Source of the DNA: Bifidobacterium polysaccharolyticum
Lineage (GTDB): Bacteria; Actinomycetota; Actinomycetes; Actinomycetales; Bifidobacteriaceae
Length of the DNA: 64,000 nucleotides
Reading direction: 5' to 3'
NCBI RefSeq assembly: GCF_016101585.1
Contig: NZ_JACFQG010000005.1
Span: 62,001-126,000, forward strand
Below the pieces are notes generated by a model that saw only the letters and a program-made list of their open reading frames with translations, was not told the origin of the DNA and did not search any database. Position numbers and translations under genes: made by a program. Positions 43,112 to 52,249 of this stretch are shown piece by piece. Each line of letters begins with the position of its first letter. Position 1 is the first letter of the stretch.

Positions 43112-45100
43112 ATGCAATGGGCAGCAATAGGCGGTGAAAGGAAAGGACCCGGAACGGAAGGGGCTGAGGGGCGGAGTATTAGGATCGGGTACATTCGCCT
43201 GGTGAATTCCTTGTGGAGGGGAAACCGCGGCCTGCAAATCCTGAACATCCTGGCTGGAGCCTGTCCCATGGCCTTGATTCTCCTGGTTCTTGAGGCTATG
43301 GTCCGGGGAGGAGAGGGTGCCGATTCGACCACTCCGGTAGTCATGGTAGCCATCTTTCTGACGTCTTCAGCTTCCGTTTCCAAGACCATCAGCGACCATG
43401 CCTTCACTGCTCAATGGGACAGGCTCATGCGCATCCGTCTGCTGGGCGCCTCCCCCTGTCGGCTCCTGGGCTCGATACTGGCCGTCCAAGGTCTCATGGC
43501 TGCCTTCTCAGGCCTCATTGGCGTGGCTCTGGGCGAGCTGATGAAGCCTCTGGCAAGGCCTGCCATGGCACGGCTGGACATGCTTTTGCCGGAGCATGGC
43601 ATCCTGCCAAACCTCTCCTCCATTCTTATGACGGTCCTGCTTTCCGTTTTGTGCCAATGTCTGGGCGCCATATTGGCTGCAGCGAGTGTCATCCGAGCTC
43701 GGCCCGATTTGCAGTCCATGCCCCGCTCTTCCGGGAGACGGCACCGCGCCCTGTCTACTGCGGCCATGCTCCTGGTGGTCCTTGCGACTTGCATGATGAT
43801 CTACCTAAAGGGGACTGGAGCGGCCGCCGGCGGTATGGGCATCTTTTTGATTCCTCTCTTGGCATGGGCCTTGATAAGAGTGGGCAGACCCCTATTGAAC
43901 CGAGCAGCGGGGGTCATCATGGCGGGTTACCCAAAAGGTCCTGTGGTCACCTTGGCTTTGCGCAATCAGGAGACCACTAGGGCGGCCTCGCTCTTCACGA
44001 TGGTGGTCGTCGCCACTGCAGTTGCCTGCGGACTTTTCGGCTTCTTGGGATACAGCGATGCCAATGCGCGCGCCTCTCTGACCACGGCTCTGGCAGGAGG
44101 GTCTGTGATCAGCCCGGTCGGCAGTGACCGAGGGGCCCTGGATCATTGGGCTGCCTATGTTCGGTCGCGCGATACTGATCCTCTTATTCTGGCTCCTGCC
44201 ACCGTTGTGCCTATGGCAAAGGACGGTGCGGGATGCGACCGGCAAATACGCCGGGCCGCCTCCTACTATCGTGGTGCCTCACGCCTTCAAATAGATGGCG
44301 ATCTCAGTCGGATTTTTCCGTCGGCAGCTCTGCATCCTGCGCGGGATAGTACAGGATTGGACGGGCTCGATGGGGTGGTGGCTTCCAGTCCGGAGGTGGG
44401 TGCGGGTCTGTCCCTCGGCGCGCCGGTCTGTATTGATGATGGGAATGGACCAGCTCGACGGAGTCGGATTGCGGCTATAGCTGACCTGCCGGGTGGAATG
44501 GGTCAGTATTTCATCCCCTCGCATCTATCTACTTCTACCTCCCGAAATGCATGGAAGACCGGATATGAACGTTGGGGCGGGCGCACTCCCCTGGCTCTGG
44601 TTTCGTCACAGGTGGGTGGCCGGGAGGTGCCGACAGGGGTCGTTGACCAGACGGCTGAAGCATGGGTGGCGAATCTGCCGACTGGCAAGATCTATGCACA
44701 GACCGGAGGGGAGGGGATGAAGGAAATGGCCGTCATCGTCTACCCGGTCTTGGTCATATGTGCCGTGGGCGTCCTGTCGCTGATCTTCACCATGGTTGAG
44801 GAGAGGCGTAGGACCAGGGCCGTGGCCGTCCTTCTTGATTTGGGAGTCTGGCGGTACGGATGCAGTGGGACGTTAAGGTACCTGAGCGAAGTCTTGCCGG
44901 CCTTCCTGCTGGCCTGCGCCGGTTCGCTCCTGGTTGTCAACCTCTGCTCTCACCCGCAGTCAGTCGAACTCTATGGAGGTATCTCCTTTTACTGTCCCGC
45001 TGGGCAGCTGGGTCTGCTTCTGGCGGTGGTCCTGGCGATGGGGCTGGTGGCCCTGGTCGCCCACATGATTTCCTATGTTCGTCTGGTCTGTCAGGGATGA
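43112..45100 (+). CDS. FtsX-type ABC transporter permease
   Basis: 662-residue membrane protein with an FtsX-like fold and about ten helices. Two membrane blocks (about 30-315, and 535-655) flank a large extracytoplasmic domain (about 325-530). It contains no ATPase motif and pairs with the ATP-binding protein encoded downstream. It lies just after a two-component system. Such Bce- or MacB-type systems expel or sense peptide antibiotics and bacteriocins, but the substrate here is unknown. No SD is visible before the ATG; TATAGC at 43098-43103 suggests a leaderless start. Confidence 0.82.
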   Translation: MQWAAIGGERKGPGTEGAEGRSIRIGYIRLVNSLWRGNRGLQILNILAGACPMALILLVLEAMVRGGEGADSTTPVVMVAIFLTSSASVSKTISDHAFTAQWDRLMRIRLLGASPCRLLGSILAVQGLMAAFSGLIGVALGELMKPLARPAMARLDMLLPEHGILPNLSSILMTVLLSVLCQCLGAILAAASVIRARPDLQSMPRSSGRRHRALSTAAMLLVVLATCMMIYLKGTGAAAGGMGIFLIPLLAWALIRVGRPLLNRAAGVIMAGYPKGPVVTLALRNQETTRAASLFTMVVVATAVACGLFGFLGYSDANARASLTTALAGGSVISPVGSDRGALDHWAAYVRSRDTDPLILAPATVVPMAKDGAGCDRQIRRAASYYRGASRLQIDGDLSRIFPSAALHPARDSTGLDGLDGVVASSPEVGAGLSLGAPVCIDDGNGPARRSRIAAIADLPGGMGQYFIPSHLSTSTSRNAWKTGYERWGGRTPLALVSSQVGGREVPTGVVDQTAEAWVANLPTGKIYAQTGGEGMKEMAVIVYPVLVICAVGVLSLIFTMVEERRRTRAVAVLLDLGVWRYGCSGTLRYLSEVLPAFLLACAGSLLVVNLCSHPQSVELYGGISFYCPAGQLGLLLAVVLAMGLVALVAHMISYVRLVCQG

Positions 45101-45232
45101 GCAAAGCAGCCTGTGGTGGACTGGAAATAAGTGAGAGCGCCATGAAATGAGACGGAGTCTTACATTCGGCGGTTGTGAGCGGATGTTTTGAAAATTGCGT
45201 GTAAGAAGGCTGGGCGTGAGAAGGAGGGATGT

Positions 45233-46075
45233 ATGGAAACAGGACATGATGGATGGGATGCAAGAAAATCTCAGGTAACTGCCCAGGGTGTGGGCCCGGA
45301 TGGTGGCGGTACGGTCTTGCGGGCCAGGTCCGTTTGCTACGACTACTCGGAAAATGGACGACGCAGGCATCGTCTGCTGGGAAAGTCGTATGACAGGAAT
45401 GGGCTGGCACCTCAAATCGGGCCAGTCAATATAGAATTGCAAGATGGCTGTATTACGGCCCTGATTGGACCCTCGGGATGCGGGAAGTCCACTGTGCTCA
45501 AGCTGCTTGCCGGCATCCTGACCCCCTTGCGAGGTCAGATTTGGTATGAGCATCGGGATATTGCTCGGCAGCCGGATTTTCGCCGGGCAAGGCTTCGCAG
45601 GACCGAATTCGCCTTCATTTTTCAGGATTACATGCTGGTCGATTCTTTGACGGTCGCCGAGAATATCATCCTGCCGCGGTCCTTGAATGGTTCAGCCACC
45701 GATGATGGTGCTGTACGTCGGGCTCTGGCCTGTGTGGACCTGCCGACCGGTGTAATGAGGCGAAAGGTGGGCGAGCTGTCAGGAGGTCAACAGCAGCGGG
45801 TGGCCATCGCTCGGGCCATGATCATGGATGCGCAGGTTCTCTTCGCGGATGAGCCCACCGGCAATCTGGATCCCAGAGCCCGTGAGGACACCCTTGATGC
45901 CATCCAAGCAGCCATGAGTGCGGGACTCAAGGCCAGCCTTCTGGTTACTCATGATGCCAGGGTGGCTTCCAGGGCCGACAGAATTCTGTATATGCAGGAT
46001 GGGAGGATTTGCGGTTCCTATCCCCATATGGATCAAGAGGATATAGAGCGGCTCCTTCTGTCCGGGTCGGAGTAG
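45233..46075 (+). CDS. ABC transporter ATP-binding protein (MacB/LolD-like)
   Basis: 280-residue ATPase. Walker A GPSGCGKST, the Q-loop region FIFQDYMLVDSLTVAEN, signature LSGGQQQR, Walker B VLFADEPTGNLD and the H-loop THD are intact. The sequence following the signature fits the MacB/LolD branch. The ATG at 45233 follows AAGGAGGG by about 5 nt; an in-frame TTG at 45188 has none. The N-terminal 65 residues form an unusual polar extension before the core. It is encoded 132 bp after the permease. Its stop is 20 bp from the convergent nagA stop. Confidence 0.9.
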   Translation: METGHDGWDARKSQVTAQGVGPDGGGTVLRARSVCYDYSENGRRRHRLLGKSYDRNGLAPQIGPVNIELQDGCITALIGPSGCGKSTVLKLLAGILTPLRGQIWYEHRDIARQPDFRRARLRRTEFAFIFQDYMLVDSLTVAENIILPRSLNGSATDDGAVRRALACVDLPTGVMRRKVGELSGGQQQRVAIARAMIMDAQVLFADEPTGNLDPRAREDTLDAIQAAMSAGLKASLLVTHDARVASRADRILYMQDGRICGSYPHMDQEDIERLLLSGSE

Positions 46076-46095
46076 GAGGAGCCGCTGAGGTCGAT

Positions 46096-47403
46096 TCAAA
46101 GCTGAATTCTGTGCCCGTTACAGACCATGGTTTTGACGGACCAGTCAGCCGGGTTCAGGAGGAGGAGGTCGGCCGCATAGCCGGGTGCCAGCAGACCCAG
46201 CGGAGCACCGGTGATCGGGTTGGAGCGGTCCAGTCCCAGGGCCCGGGCAGGTGTCAGCGTGGCGGCTTCCACGGCCTGGGGGGCTGGCAGGCCGATGGCC
46301 TGGATAGCTCTGCCGACTGCCACATCCAGGGTCAGGGTTGAGCCGGCGATGGCCCCGTTGGAGGTCAGACGGGCGTGGCCGCCCTTCACTATTACATCCA
46401 GGGAACCCAGCTTGTAGGCGCCGTCCTCGCAGCCGGTGGCCTCCATGGCGTCGGTGACCAGGGCTATCCGATGGGGGAAGAGCCTGAAGGCCAGGTCGAC
46501 GCAGGGGTCCTGCACATGGAAACCGTCGTTGATCAGCTCGGCCGTAACCCGGCGGTCCTCCACGGCGGCTGGAATGGGGCCCGGCTGACGGTGGTGGATG
46601 CCGTTCATGGCGTTGAAAACATGAGTGAGTATACGGGCGCCGGCATCGAATGCGCGGCGGGTCTGGTCATAGTCGGCATCGCAATGGCCAACCGCAGGCA
46701 CCACACCGGACTCGGCCAGGCGGGATATGGCCTCGTAGCCATGGTCGCGCTCGGGGGCCAGGGTCACCTGGCGTATGCAACCGTCGGCAGCCTCCAGGAG
46801 ATTGTCAAGAACTGCTGGTTCAGGATCGCGCAGGCACTTGGGATCATGTGCGCCCTTACGGGAGAGTGCGATGAAGGGCCCTTCCAAGTGGGCGCCCAGC
46901 ACGTCGGGTCTGGAGTCCATGACCCTCTTGACTGAGCGCAGATTGGTGCACATCGTGTCGACCGGATTGGTGATCAGGCTGAGCACCTGCCTGGTTGTTC
47001 CATGGACCATATGGCAGGCCCTGGCTGTGCGAATGGCCTCTTCGCCGTCGTCAAATGAGTGAACCCAGCCGCCGTGGGAGTGGATGTCGATGAACCCGGG
47101 GGTGAGGATGAAGCTGGCTGCATCGATGAACTCAGCACCGTCCGCATTCACGTCATGGGTATCTGATCCAGGCTGGAAGGAGGGCGGCAGGCTGGGCAGG
47201 CCAGCGGCCCTCAGGGCGGATTCCAGGCTCTCTCTGCCTTGCCCGACCTGCTCAATCCTGCCATCCAGAGCCAAAATCCAGCTGTTTTCCCTGATTCCTC
47301 GAGCGTCTATCAGCCTTGCGCCAGTCAGGACAAGGGGATGGACCGGTCCGTGGAGGGATGATTCAACCGCGAGCCCCGCCGACTCGTATGCTTCCTTGGA
47401 CAT
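46096..47403 (-). CDS. nagA: N-acetylglucosamine-6-phosphate deacetylase
   Basis: 435-residue amidohydrolase removing acetate from GlcNAc-6-phosphate. Metal and substrate motifs are present: GFIDIHSHGG, GAHLEGPFI, the HVFNAM stretch, and VTDAMEATG. The length is slightly greater than usual (about 380-400) because of an N-terminal extension of 30-40 residues. AGAAGG lies before the ATG at 47403, 14 bp after the nagB stop. It is the last gene of the YihS-like, ROK kinase, nagB, nagA operon. Confidence 0.93.
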   Translation of the reverse strand: MSKEAYESAGLAVESSLHGPVHPLVLTGARLIDARGIRENSWILALDGRIEQVGQGRESLESALRAAGLPSLPPSFQPGSDTHDVNADGAEFIDAASFILTPGFIDIHSHGGWVHSFDDGEEAIRTARACHMVHGTTRQVLSLITNPVDTMCTNLRSVKRVMDSRPDVLGAHLEGPFIALSRKGAHDPKCLRDPEPAVLDNLLEAADGCIRQVTLAPERDHGYEAISRLAESGVVPAVGHCDADYDQTRRAFDAGARILTHVFNAMNGIHHRQPGPIPAAVEDRRVTAELINDGFHVQDPCVDLAFRLFPHRIALVTDAMEATGCEDGAYKLGSLDVIVKGGHARLTSNGAIAGSTLTLDVAVGRAIQAIGLPAPQAVEAATLTPARALGLDRSNPITGAPLGLLAPGYAADLLLLNPADWSVKTMVCNGHRIQL

Positions 47404-47417
47404 GTTTGGTTTGCCTT

Positions 47418-48206
47418 CTAGATGGACTGCCAGTCAGGCTTGTTGGCGTATGCCCACTTGTAGTAGTCGCGGTTGCGCAGGCGGGAGGCGGCGGCCTCGT
47501 CCACGATCACAGTGGCGTGGGGGTGCATCTGGAGGGCGGAGGCCGGGCAGAAGGACGATATGCCGCCTTCTACGCTCTCGGCAACGGCTTCCGCCTTACC
47601 GGCACCAAAGGCCAGGAGAACCAGCTGGCGTGCCTTGAGGATGGTCCCGATTCCCTGGGTGATGCAGTGGGTGGGCACCTGATCCATGTCATTGTCGAAG
47701 AATCGAGCATTGTCGATGCGGGTCTGCTCGGTCAGTGTCTTGATGCGGGTGCCCGAAGCCAGGGAGGATCCAGGCTCATTGAAGCCAATGTGCCCGTCTG
47801 TGCCGATGCCCAGGATCTGCAGGTCGACTCCGCCGGCATCCTTGATTGCCTGGTCGTACACACGGCCAGCGTCCTTGATGGTGTCCAGGTTTCCATTTGG
47901 CACCTGCACCTTGGCAGGGTCCAGGCCCAGAGGCTCGACCACGGTCCGGTTGATGGTGGACCGGTAGGACTGGGGGTGGGCCGGATCCAGGCCAGCGTAC
48001 TCGTCCAGGGCGAATCCGCGCACCTGGGAGACATCGATACCTTCCTTGTGAACTAGGTCGGCCAGCGCCTGGTATGCCGCCAGGGGGCTGGACCCCGTTG
48101 CCAGACCCAGCACGCAGTCAGGCTTGCGCCGGATCAGGTCGGCTGTGCAGCGGGCATAGATTTTCCCGGCTTCCTCCTGGGACTTGACGATGATGATTTC
48201 GGTCAT
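47418..48206 (-). CDS. nagB: Glucosamine-6-phosphate deaminase
   Basis: 262-residue isomerase/deaminase converting GlcN-6-phosphate to fructose-6-phosphate and ammonia. Motifs include GLATGSSPLAAYQAL, the catalytic FALDEYAGLD, GIGTDGHIGFNEPGSS and the C-terminal TVIVDEAAAS. The length is standard. Its ATG overlaps the stop of the upstream ROK kinase gene (ATGA at 48203-48206). Together with NagA it feeds amino sugars into the fructose-6-phosphate (bifid shunt) pool. Confidence 0.94.
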   Translation of the reverse strand: MTEIIIVKSQEEAGKIYARCTADLIRRKPDCVLGLATGSSPLAAYQALADLVHKEGIDVSQVRGFALDEYAGLDPAHPQSYRSTINRTVVEPLGLDPAKVQVPNGNLDTIKDAGRVYDQAIKDAGGVDLQILGIGTDGHIGFNEPGSSLASGTRIKTLTEQTRIDNARFFDNDMDQVPTHCITQGIGTILKARQLVLLAFGAGKAEAVAESVEGGISSFCPASALQMHPHATVIVDEAAASRLRNRDYYKWAYANKPDWQSI

Positions 48207-49309
48207 GATGCGATTTCCTTTCCAATAAGCTCAAATGGGCGGCTGTCGGCTGCCATGCGTCCTGCCAAGGCGGCACCGATGGCTGCGATGGGCAGGTCGG
48301 CTGGGGCCAGGCGCAACCGGTCGGGTAGCCTCAGCGAGGCGATGAAGTGGCTACAGGCCGCGCTCTTATTCAGATGCTCGGTGACCAGATCCAGCAGGGG
48401 CTGGCCGGTTTTGCTCATGCCACCGCCCAAGATGATGACTGCAGGGTCGATAGCCAGGGCCACGATCTGGACAGCCAGGGCAATGCCATGGCCGATGATG
48501 TCCTGGACTTCCTTGGCGTGCTGGTTCCCCTTGCTTGCCTGGGCAATCAGGTCAGGCAGGGGGTGGGCGATTCCCGGCCAAAGGGTTTCCACTGCCGCAC
48601 CTGAGGCCACGGTCTCCAGGCAGCCGCACTGGCCGCACTTACAGGGGAACTGATGGGCATCCACTGAGATGTGGCCAATTTCGCCGATTGCCCCGCTGGC
48701 TCCGTGTTCGATCCGACCCTCACGGATGATGCCCGCTGCCAGACCGGTGCCTAGGTTGATGAAGGCCACTACGTGGTCGTCCTGGTCGGGCAGGGCCCTG
48801 GGTCCGTCACGCCCAGGCTCTGATGCTGGTCGTCGGACCTGGTCCCGGGCAGCTTCGGAGTGGGGTGTGGTTCCAGGGGCTATCAGGGTGTTGTCAGCCT
48901 GCGAGGCGGCTCCCAGAGCAGCGATGTTGACATCGTTCTCGACGCGGACGGGCAGACCGGTCGTCTTGGCAACGGCAGGGCCCAGAGCCATGTGGCGGAT
49001 TCCCAGATTGACTGCGTCGTCCACCATTCCACGGTTTGCATCCACGCGCCCCGGGATCCCCAGGCCTACGGTGACCGGCCCCCGATTCAGGCCAACCGGA
49101 TCCAGTAGGTGGTGGATAAGTGTCACGGTGTCGTCATGAACCGCTTGGTTACCCTTGCGCGTGGGTATTCGGTGGCAAGCCAGCAGGCGCTTGTCGCCGT
49201 CTATGGCCACGCCTTCGATCTTGGTACCGCCAATGTCAATTCCTAGGCTGATCGGACCGGCCTGGACGCTATCTGTATCCGCCTCGGGATGCGGGGTCGA
49301 TGCTGCCAT
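48203..49309 (-). CDS. ROK-family sugar kinase
   Basis: 368-residue kinase of the ROK family. The ATP motif DIGGTK is at residues 25-30, the catalytic region NFGTGLAAGI-type reads INLGTGLAAGI, and the zinc motif CKCGQCGCLE lies in the middle. It is probably a GlcNAc or mannose/fructose kinase, given the nag operon and the upstream isomerase gene. The ATG at 49309 is 5 bp after the preceding stop; a longer in-frame start at 49492 lies inside the isomerase gene and is rejected. No clear SD is seen. The protein has a polar insertion (about residues 120-150) rich in Ala, Arg and Ser, unusual for the family. Confidence 0.85.
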   Translation of the reverse strand: MAASTPHPEADTDSVQAGPISLGIDIGGTKIEGVAIDGDKRLLACHRIPTRKGNQAVHDDTVTLIHHLLDPVGLNRGPVTVGLGIPGRVDANRGMVDDAVNLGIRHMALGPAVAKTTGLPVRVENDVNIAALGAASQADNTLIAPGTTPHSEAARDQVRRPASEPGRDGPRALPDQDDHVVAFINLGTGLAAGIIREGRIEHGASGAIGEIGHISVDAHQFPCKCGQCGCLETVASGAAVETLWPGIAHPLPDLIAQASKGNQHAKEVQDIIGHGIALAVQIVALAIDPAVIILGGGMSKTGQPLLDLVTEHLNKSAACSHFIASLRLPDRLRLAPADLPIAAIGAALAGRMAADSRPFELIGKEIAS

Positions 49310-49314
49310 GGATT

Positions 49315-50619
49315 TCAGCGGGCCTGATCCTGCTCCGCCTGCCCCTGTCCGCAAGCCTTCTTGATGGCCGTAGCGATGGAGACCGCCGGGTCGTTGTAGG
49401 GGATCAGGGTGGACTGGAAGGCATGGTAGAGGTCGGACTTGCCGGGCCAGACCGTGCCGATCACGTGGTTGTCGGCATCCAGCTGATGCCACCAGGATCC
49501 GCCTTGGTGATCAATCAGATAGTGGTCTACATAGCTGCAGAAGGTGGCGTACCAGTCAGCGTAGGTGGCCTTGCCGGTGGCTGCGTAGAGAGTGGACGAA
49601 GTGTTCAGGGCTTCGGCCAGGGTCCAGTGCATGCGGTCGTGGACCACCGGGCGGCCCTGCCAGTCCGTGGTGTAGACCAGGCCTTCGGCCCCGTCGGCGG
49701 CCCAGCCATCCTCAACAGCCCTGGCGAACAGGTGCTCGGCTGCCTCGATGTAGCGGCTGCGGTCGGCCTCCCGATCGAACCTGCTTAGGGCGTACTGGGT
49801 GATTAGCCTGGCCCATTCGATTCCGTGGCCCGGCGTGGCCCCGTAAGGCTTGAACTGGTCGGCCTTGTTGTCCTGGTTGTAGTCCAGGTCGGCCTGCCAG
49901 TCGCTGTTGAAATGTTCGGGGATGCGCCACTGGTTGTTCTCAGCCCAGCTGATGACCTGGTCGATGATGCGACCGGCGCGCTCGCGATAATCCTCCTTGC
50001 CGGTGGCATCGGCCACGGCCAGGAAGGCCTCGGTGCTGTGCATGTTGGCGTTGAGCCCCCGGTAGGGGTCCAGACGGGTGAAGCCGCTGTCCCAGGTGTC
50101 GACGGCCAGGCCCTTGTCGTCATCCCAGAAGTAGCGGTTGAAGATCTCCAGCGCCTGATCCAACAGGTCCTGTCCGTCAGGGTCGCCCGCCAGCATGGCC
50201 GAAGAGGCAGCCAGGACTACGAAGGCATGGGTATAGCAAGTCTTGCCGCTCTCGGGCTGGCCCTGCCAGGAGACCGAGGGGTACCAGCCGCCGTGTTCGT
50301 CGTCGTGTAGGTTGCCTTGAAGGGCCTGAACACCGCGGTGGGCCAGCTCCGATGCGCCCGGGTAGCCCAGGAGGCTGCCGATGGCGTAGACATGGGTCAT
50401 CCTGCAGGTGATCCAGGTCTGGATTCCCTGCTCGGGGTCGATGCTGCCGTCGTCATTGAGCCAGCCGGCGCCGCCCTGCTCGGTGGGGAACCCCCGCCCG
50501 AAGTCCAGGAAGCCATAGGTTTGCGAGGCCATGAAGATGCGGTTGGCTTCGTTGCCCAGCAGGTATCGGGGATTTGTGGTGGACGGTGAGACTCCCGAAT
50601 GGTTCGGTGTGGTGGTCAT
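49315..50619 (-). CDS. AGE-superfamily aldose-ketose isomerase, YihS-like (mannose isomerase type)
   Basis: 434-residue (alpha/alpha)6-barrel isomerase. It is strikingly similar to E. coli YihS: GGWY near residue 110, NANMHSTEAFL, TPGHGIEWARL (His265), AVEDGWAADGAEGLVYTTDWQGRPVV and WWHQLDADNHVIGTVWPGKSDLYHA (His399). The two catalytic His correspond to His248 and His383 of YihS. That enzyme interconverts mannose, fructose and glucose, and sulfoquinovose/sulfofructose. In a nag operon, mannose isomerase (mannose to fructose) is the better reading than N-acylglucosamine 2-epimerase. AAAGGAG precedes the ATG. A palindrome lies about 60 bp upstream. Confidence 0.82.
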   Translation of the reverse strand: MTTTPNHSGVSPSTTNPRYLLGNEANRIFMASQTYGFLDFGRGFPTEQGGAGWLNDDGSIDPEQGIQTWITCRMTHVYAIGSLLGYPGASELAHRGVQALQGNLHDDEHGGWYPSVSWQGQPESGKTCYTHAFVVLAASSAMLAGDPDGQDLLDQALEIFNRYFWDDDKGLAVDTWDSGFTRLDPYRGLNANMHSTEAFLAVADATGKEDYRERAGRIIDQVISWAENNQWRIPEHFNSDWQADLDYNQDNKADQFKPYGATPGHGIEWARLITQYALSRFDREADRSRYIEAAEHLFARAVEDGWAADGAEGLVYTTDWQGRPVVHDRMHWTLAEALNTSSTLYAATGKATYADWYATFCSYVDHYLIDHQGGSWWHQLDADNHVIGTVWPGKSDLYHAFQSTLIPYNDPAVSIATAIKKACGQGQAEQDQAR

Positions 50620-50676
50620 GGCGATCGCTCCTTTGCTCAGCGAGGGGATGCAGCTGTTTCTGGTATCTGTTCACAG

Positions 50677-50696
50677 CCTAACACGTAATTGTTAGG
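50677..50696. promoter_or_regulatory. Perfect palindrome, probable operator for the ROK repressor
   Basis: CCTAACA (50677-50683) and TGTTAGG (50690-50696) flank CGTAAT. The site lies 58 bp upstream of the isomerase ATG and in the interval shared with the divergent ROK regulator gene. It is the only perfect long palindrome in this interval. It could control the minus-strand nag operon. The remaining part (50697-50917) shows no clear promoter. Confidence 0.65.
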
Positions 50697-50917
50697 AAAC
50701 TGAACTTTTTACTGGCTGCCCCGTTGTCTTGTCTATGATGCTAGTGCGCAGTCTTGAAAAATGAACCGCTCTGGTGTCGCAATGACGAGGTCTGAGCCTG
50801 CCCGGAAAAGGGCGTTTACAATATAAGATGCAAGTATGGATGGGCGCGGTCACGGGGTTCAAGGCCCAATCCCCACGGCGGGTCCCCGTCCCCGCATTAT
50901 TTATCGTCAGGTGAATC

Positions 50918-52036
50918 ATGACCATCAATACCGGCAACCTGTCCAAGGCGTTGCCTGAGTCGGTGCGGCAACACAACCGAGCCATCCTGCTTAGGCTGCT
51001 CTATCCTGATGTCAGTATGACCAGGGCTGACCTGGCCCGAGCCTCCGGGCTGACCAGGGTCGCCATATCGGACATCGTGGCCGAGCTGCTGGGTGAGCAT
51101 CTGCTCATGGAAGTTGGTTATAGCAAATCCACCGGGCCGGGCAAGCGTGGACGGCTATTGCGCATCAATCCCGACGGGCGAAGCATCCTGGCCCTGGACC
51201 TTTCCACTCCTTATGTCTTTAGGGGAGCGGTGCTCAACCTGACCGGACAGGTGGTGGCGCGTGAAGAGATCCCTCTGACCACTGACGGCAAGGTTCCCCT
51301 GGACTTGGTGGGGGAGTTGTCCGATTCGCTGATGCAACGGGCGGCCCATCCCATCATGGGCATAGGCGTATCTAGTCCCGGCATCGTCAGTGCTGAAGGC
51401 GTGGTGGACGATGCCACCAACCTGGGCTGGGTTCAGACCGACCTGCGCGGCTATCTGCACGAGAAGACAGGCCTGGAGGTGACGGTCAACAACGATGCCA
51501 ACAACGAGGTCCTGGCCGAGCGGCAGTTCGGCTCAGGTCAATCCGACCTGCTGCTGGTCCACCTGGGCAACGGAGTCGGGGCAGGGTTGCTGGTCTCTGG
51601 CGAGCTGGTGACCGGTTGCAACCGTGCAGCCGGTGAGATCGGTCATGTAGTGGTGGATCCAACTGGTCCTCAGTGTCGCTGCGGCAAGCGCGGCTGCCTG
51701 GAATCCTTGATTAGCGTTCCCAGGCTGACTGCTGCGATGGATCGGGATCCTGACAATCTGGCAAGCATTCTGCGGCGGGCTGGTGAACTGCTGGGCCGCG
51801 TTCTGACCATGCCCGCCGGCCTTATGGACATTCCTCGCGTGACTGTTCTAGGGGACTCCAGGGTGGTCAACCGCATCTTCCTGAGCGCCATGGAGAAGAC
51901 TATGAACGATGCCCTGGCCACTGATTTTCGGCGACCTCTTGTGGTTGACCGCTCGGCCTTGGGGGAGGATGCTGCCTTGCTCGGGGCCTGCTCCACAGTA
52001 GTGGCCGACCTGATTGAGCCTGACGGCACTGTCTGA
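50918..52036 (+). CDS. ROK-family transcriptional regulator (NagC/NagR-like)
   Basis: 372-residue repressor. An N-terminal winged HTH (about residues 15-60: NRAILLRLLYPDVSMTRADLARASGLTRVAISDIVAELL) precedes a ROK sugar-binding domain with the zinc motif CRCGKRGCLE. The ATP motif of kinases is degenerate (LDLSTPYVFRG), so it is a regulator and not an enzyme. It is divergent from the isomerase-kinase-nagB-nagA operon, and the perfect palindrome between them is its likely target. GlcNAc-6-phosphate or a related sugar is the probable effector, by analogy with NagC. Confidence 0.9.
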   Translation: MTINTGNLSKALPESVRQHNRAILLRLLYPDVSMTRADLARASGLTRVAISDIVAELLGEHLLMEVGYSKSTGPGKRGRLLRINPDGRSILALDLSTPYVFRGAVLNLTGQVVAREEIPLTTDGKVPLDLVGELSDSLMQRAAHPIMGIGVSSPGIVSAEGVVDDATNLGWVQTDLRGYLHEKTGLEVTVNNDANNEVLAERQFGSGQSDLLLVHLGNGVGAGLLVSGELVTGCNRAAGEIGHVVVDPTGPQCRCGKRGCLESLISVPRLTAAMDRDPDNLASILRRAGELLGRVLTMPAGLMDIPRVTVLGDSRVVNRIFLSAMEKTMNDALATDFRRPLVVDRSALGEDAALLGACSTVVADLIEPDGTV

Positions 52037-52159
52037 AAGTGGGTTGAAGACCTTGCTCGCAACCGTGCTCGGAGTTGGTGATTCGCGCACATCGCCGAGA
52101 CCTGCTACCATGGTGACTCGCATGCGGTTGGCCGAGGCCTGACCCCGGTAGCCGGATTT

Positions 52160-52233
52160 GCGGGCGTAGTTCATTGGTAGAATGGAAGCTTCCCAAGCTT
52201 CAGAGGCGGGTCCGATTCCCGTCGCCCGCTCCA
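52160..52233 (+). tRNA. tRNA-Gly (anticodon CCC), CCA encoded
   Basis: 71-nt body plus CCA. The acceptor stem pairs GCGGGCG with CGCCCGC, the discriminator is T, the D-arm is TAGTTCATTGGTAGA, the anticodon stem GAAGC/GCTTC encloses TTCCCAA (anticodon CCC), and the T-loop is GTCCGATTC. An AT-rich segment begins immediately downstream; no second copy of the 3' end was seen within it. Confidence 0.95.
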
Positions 52234-52249
52234 GTCTGATTTACAAGCG

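Noticed and set aside
52160-52233. tRNA-Gly as a proven attachment site
   Set aside because: No second copy of the tRNA 3' end and no integrase were found in the window, so integration stays a hypothesis.
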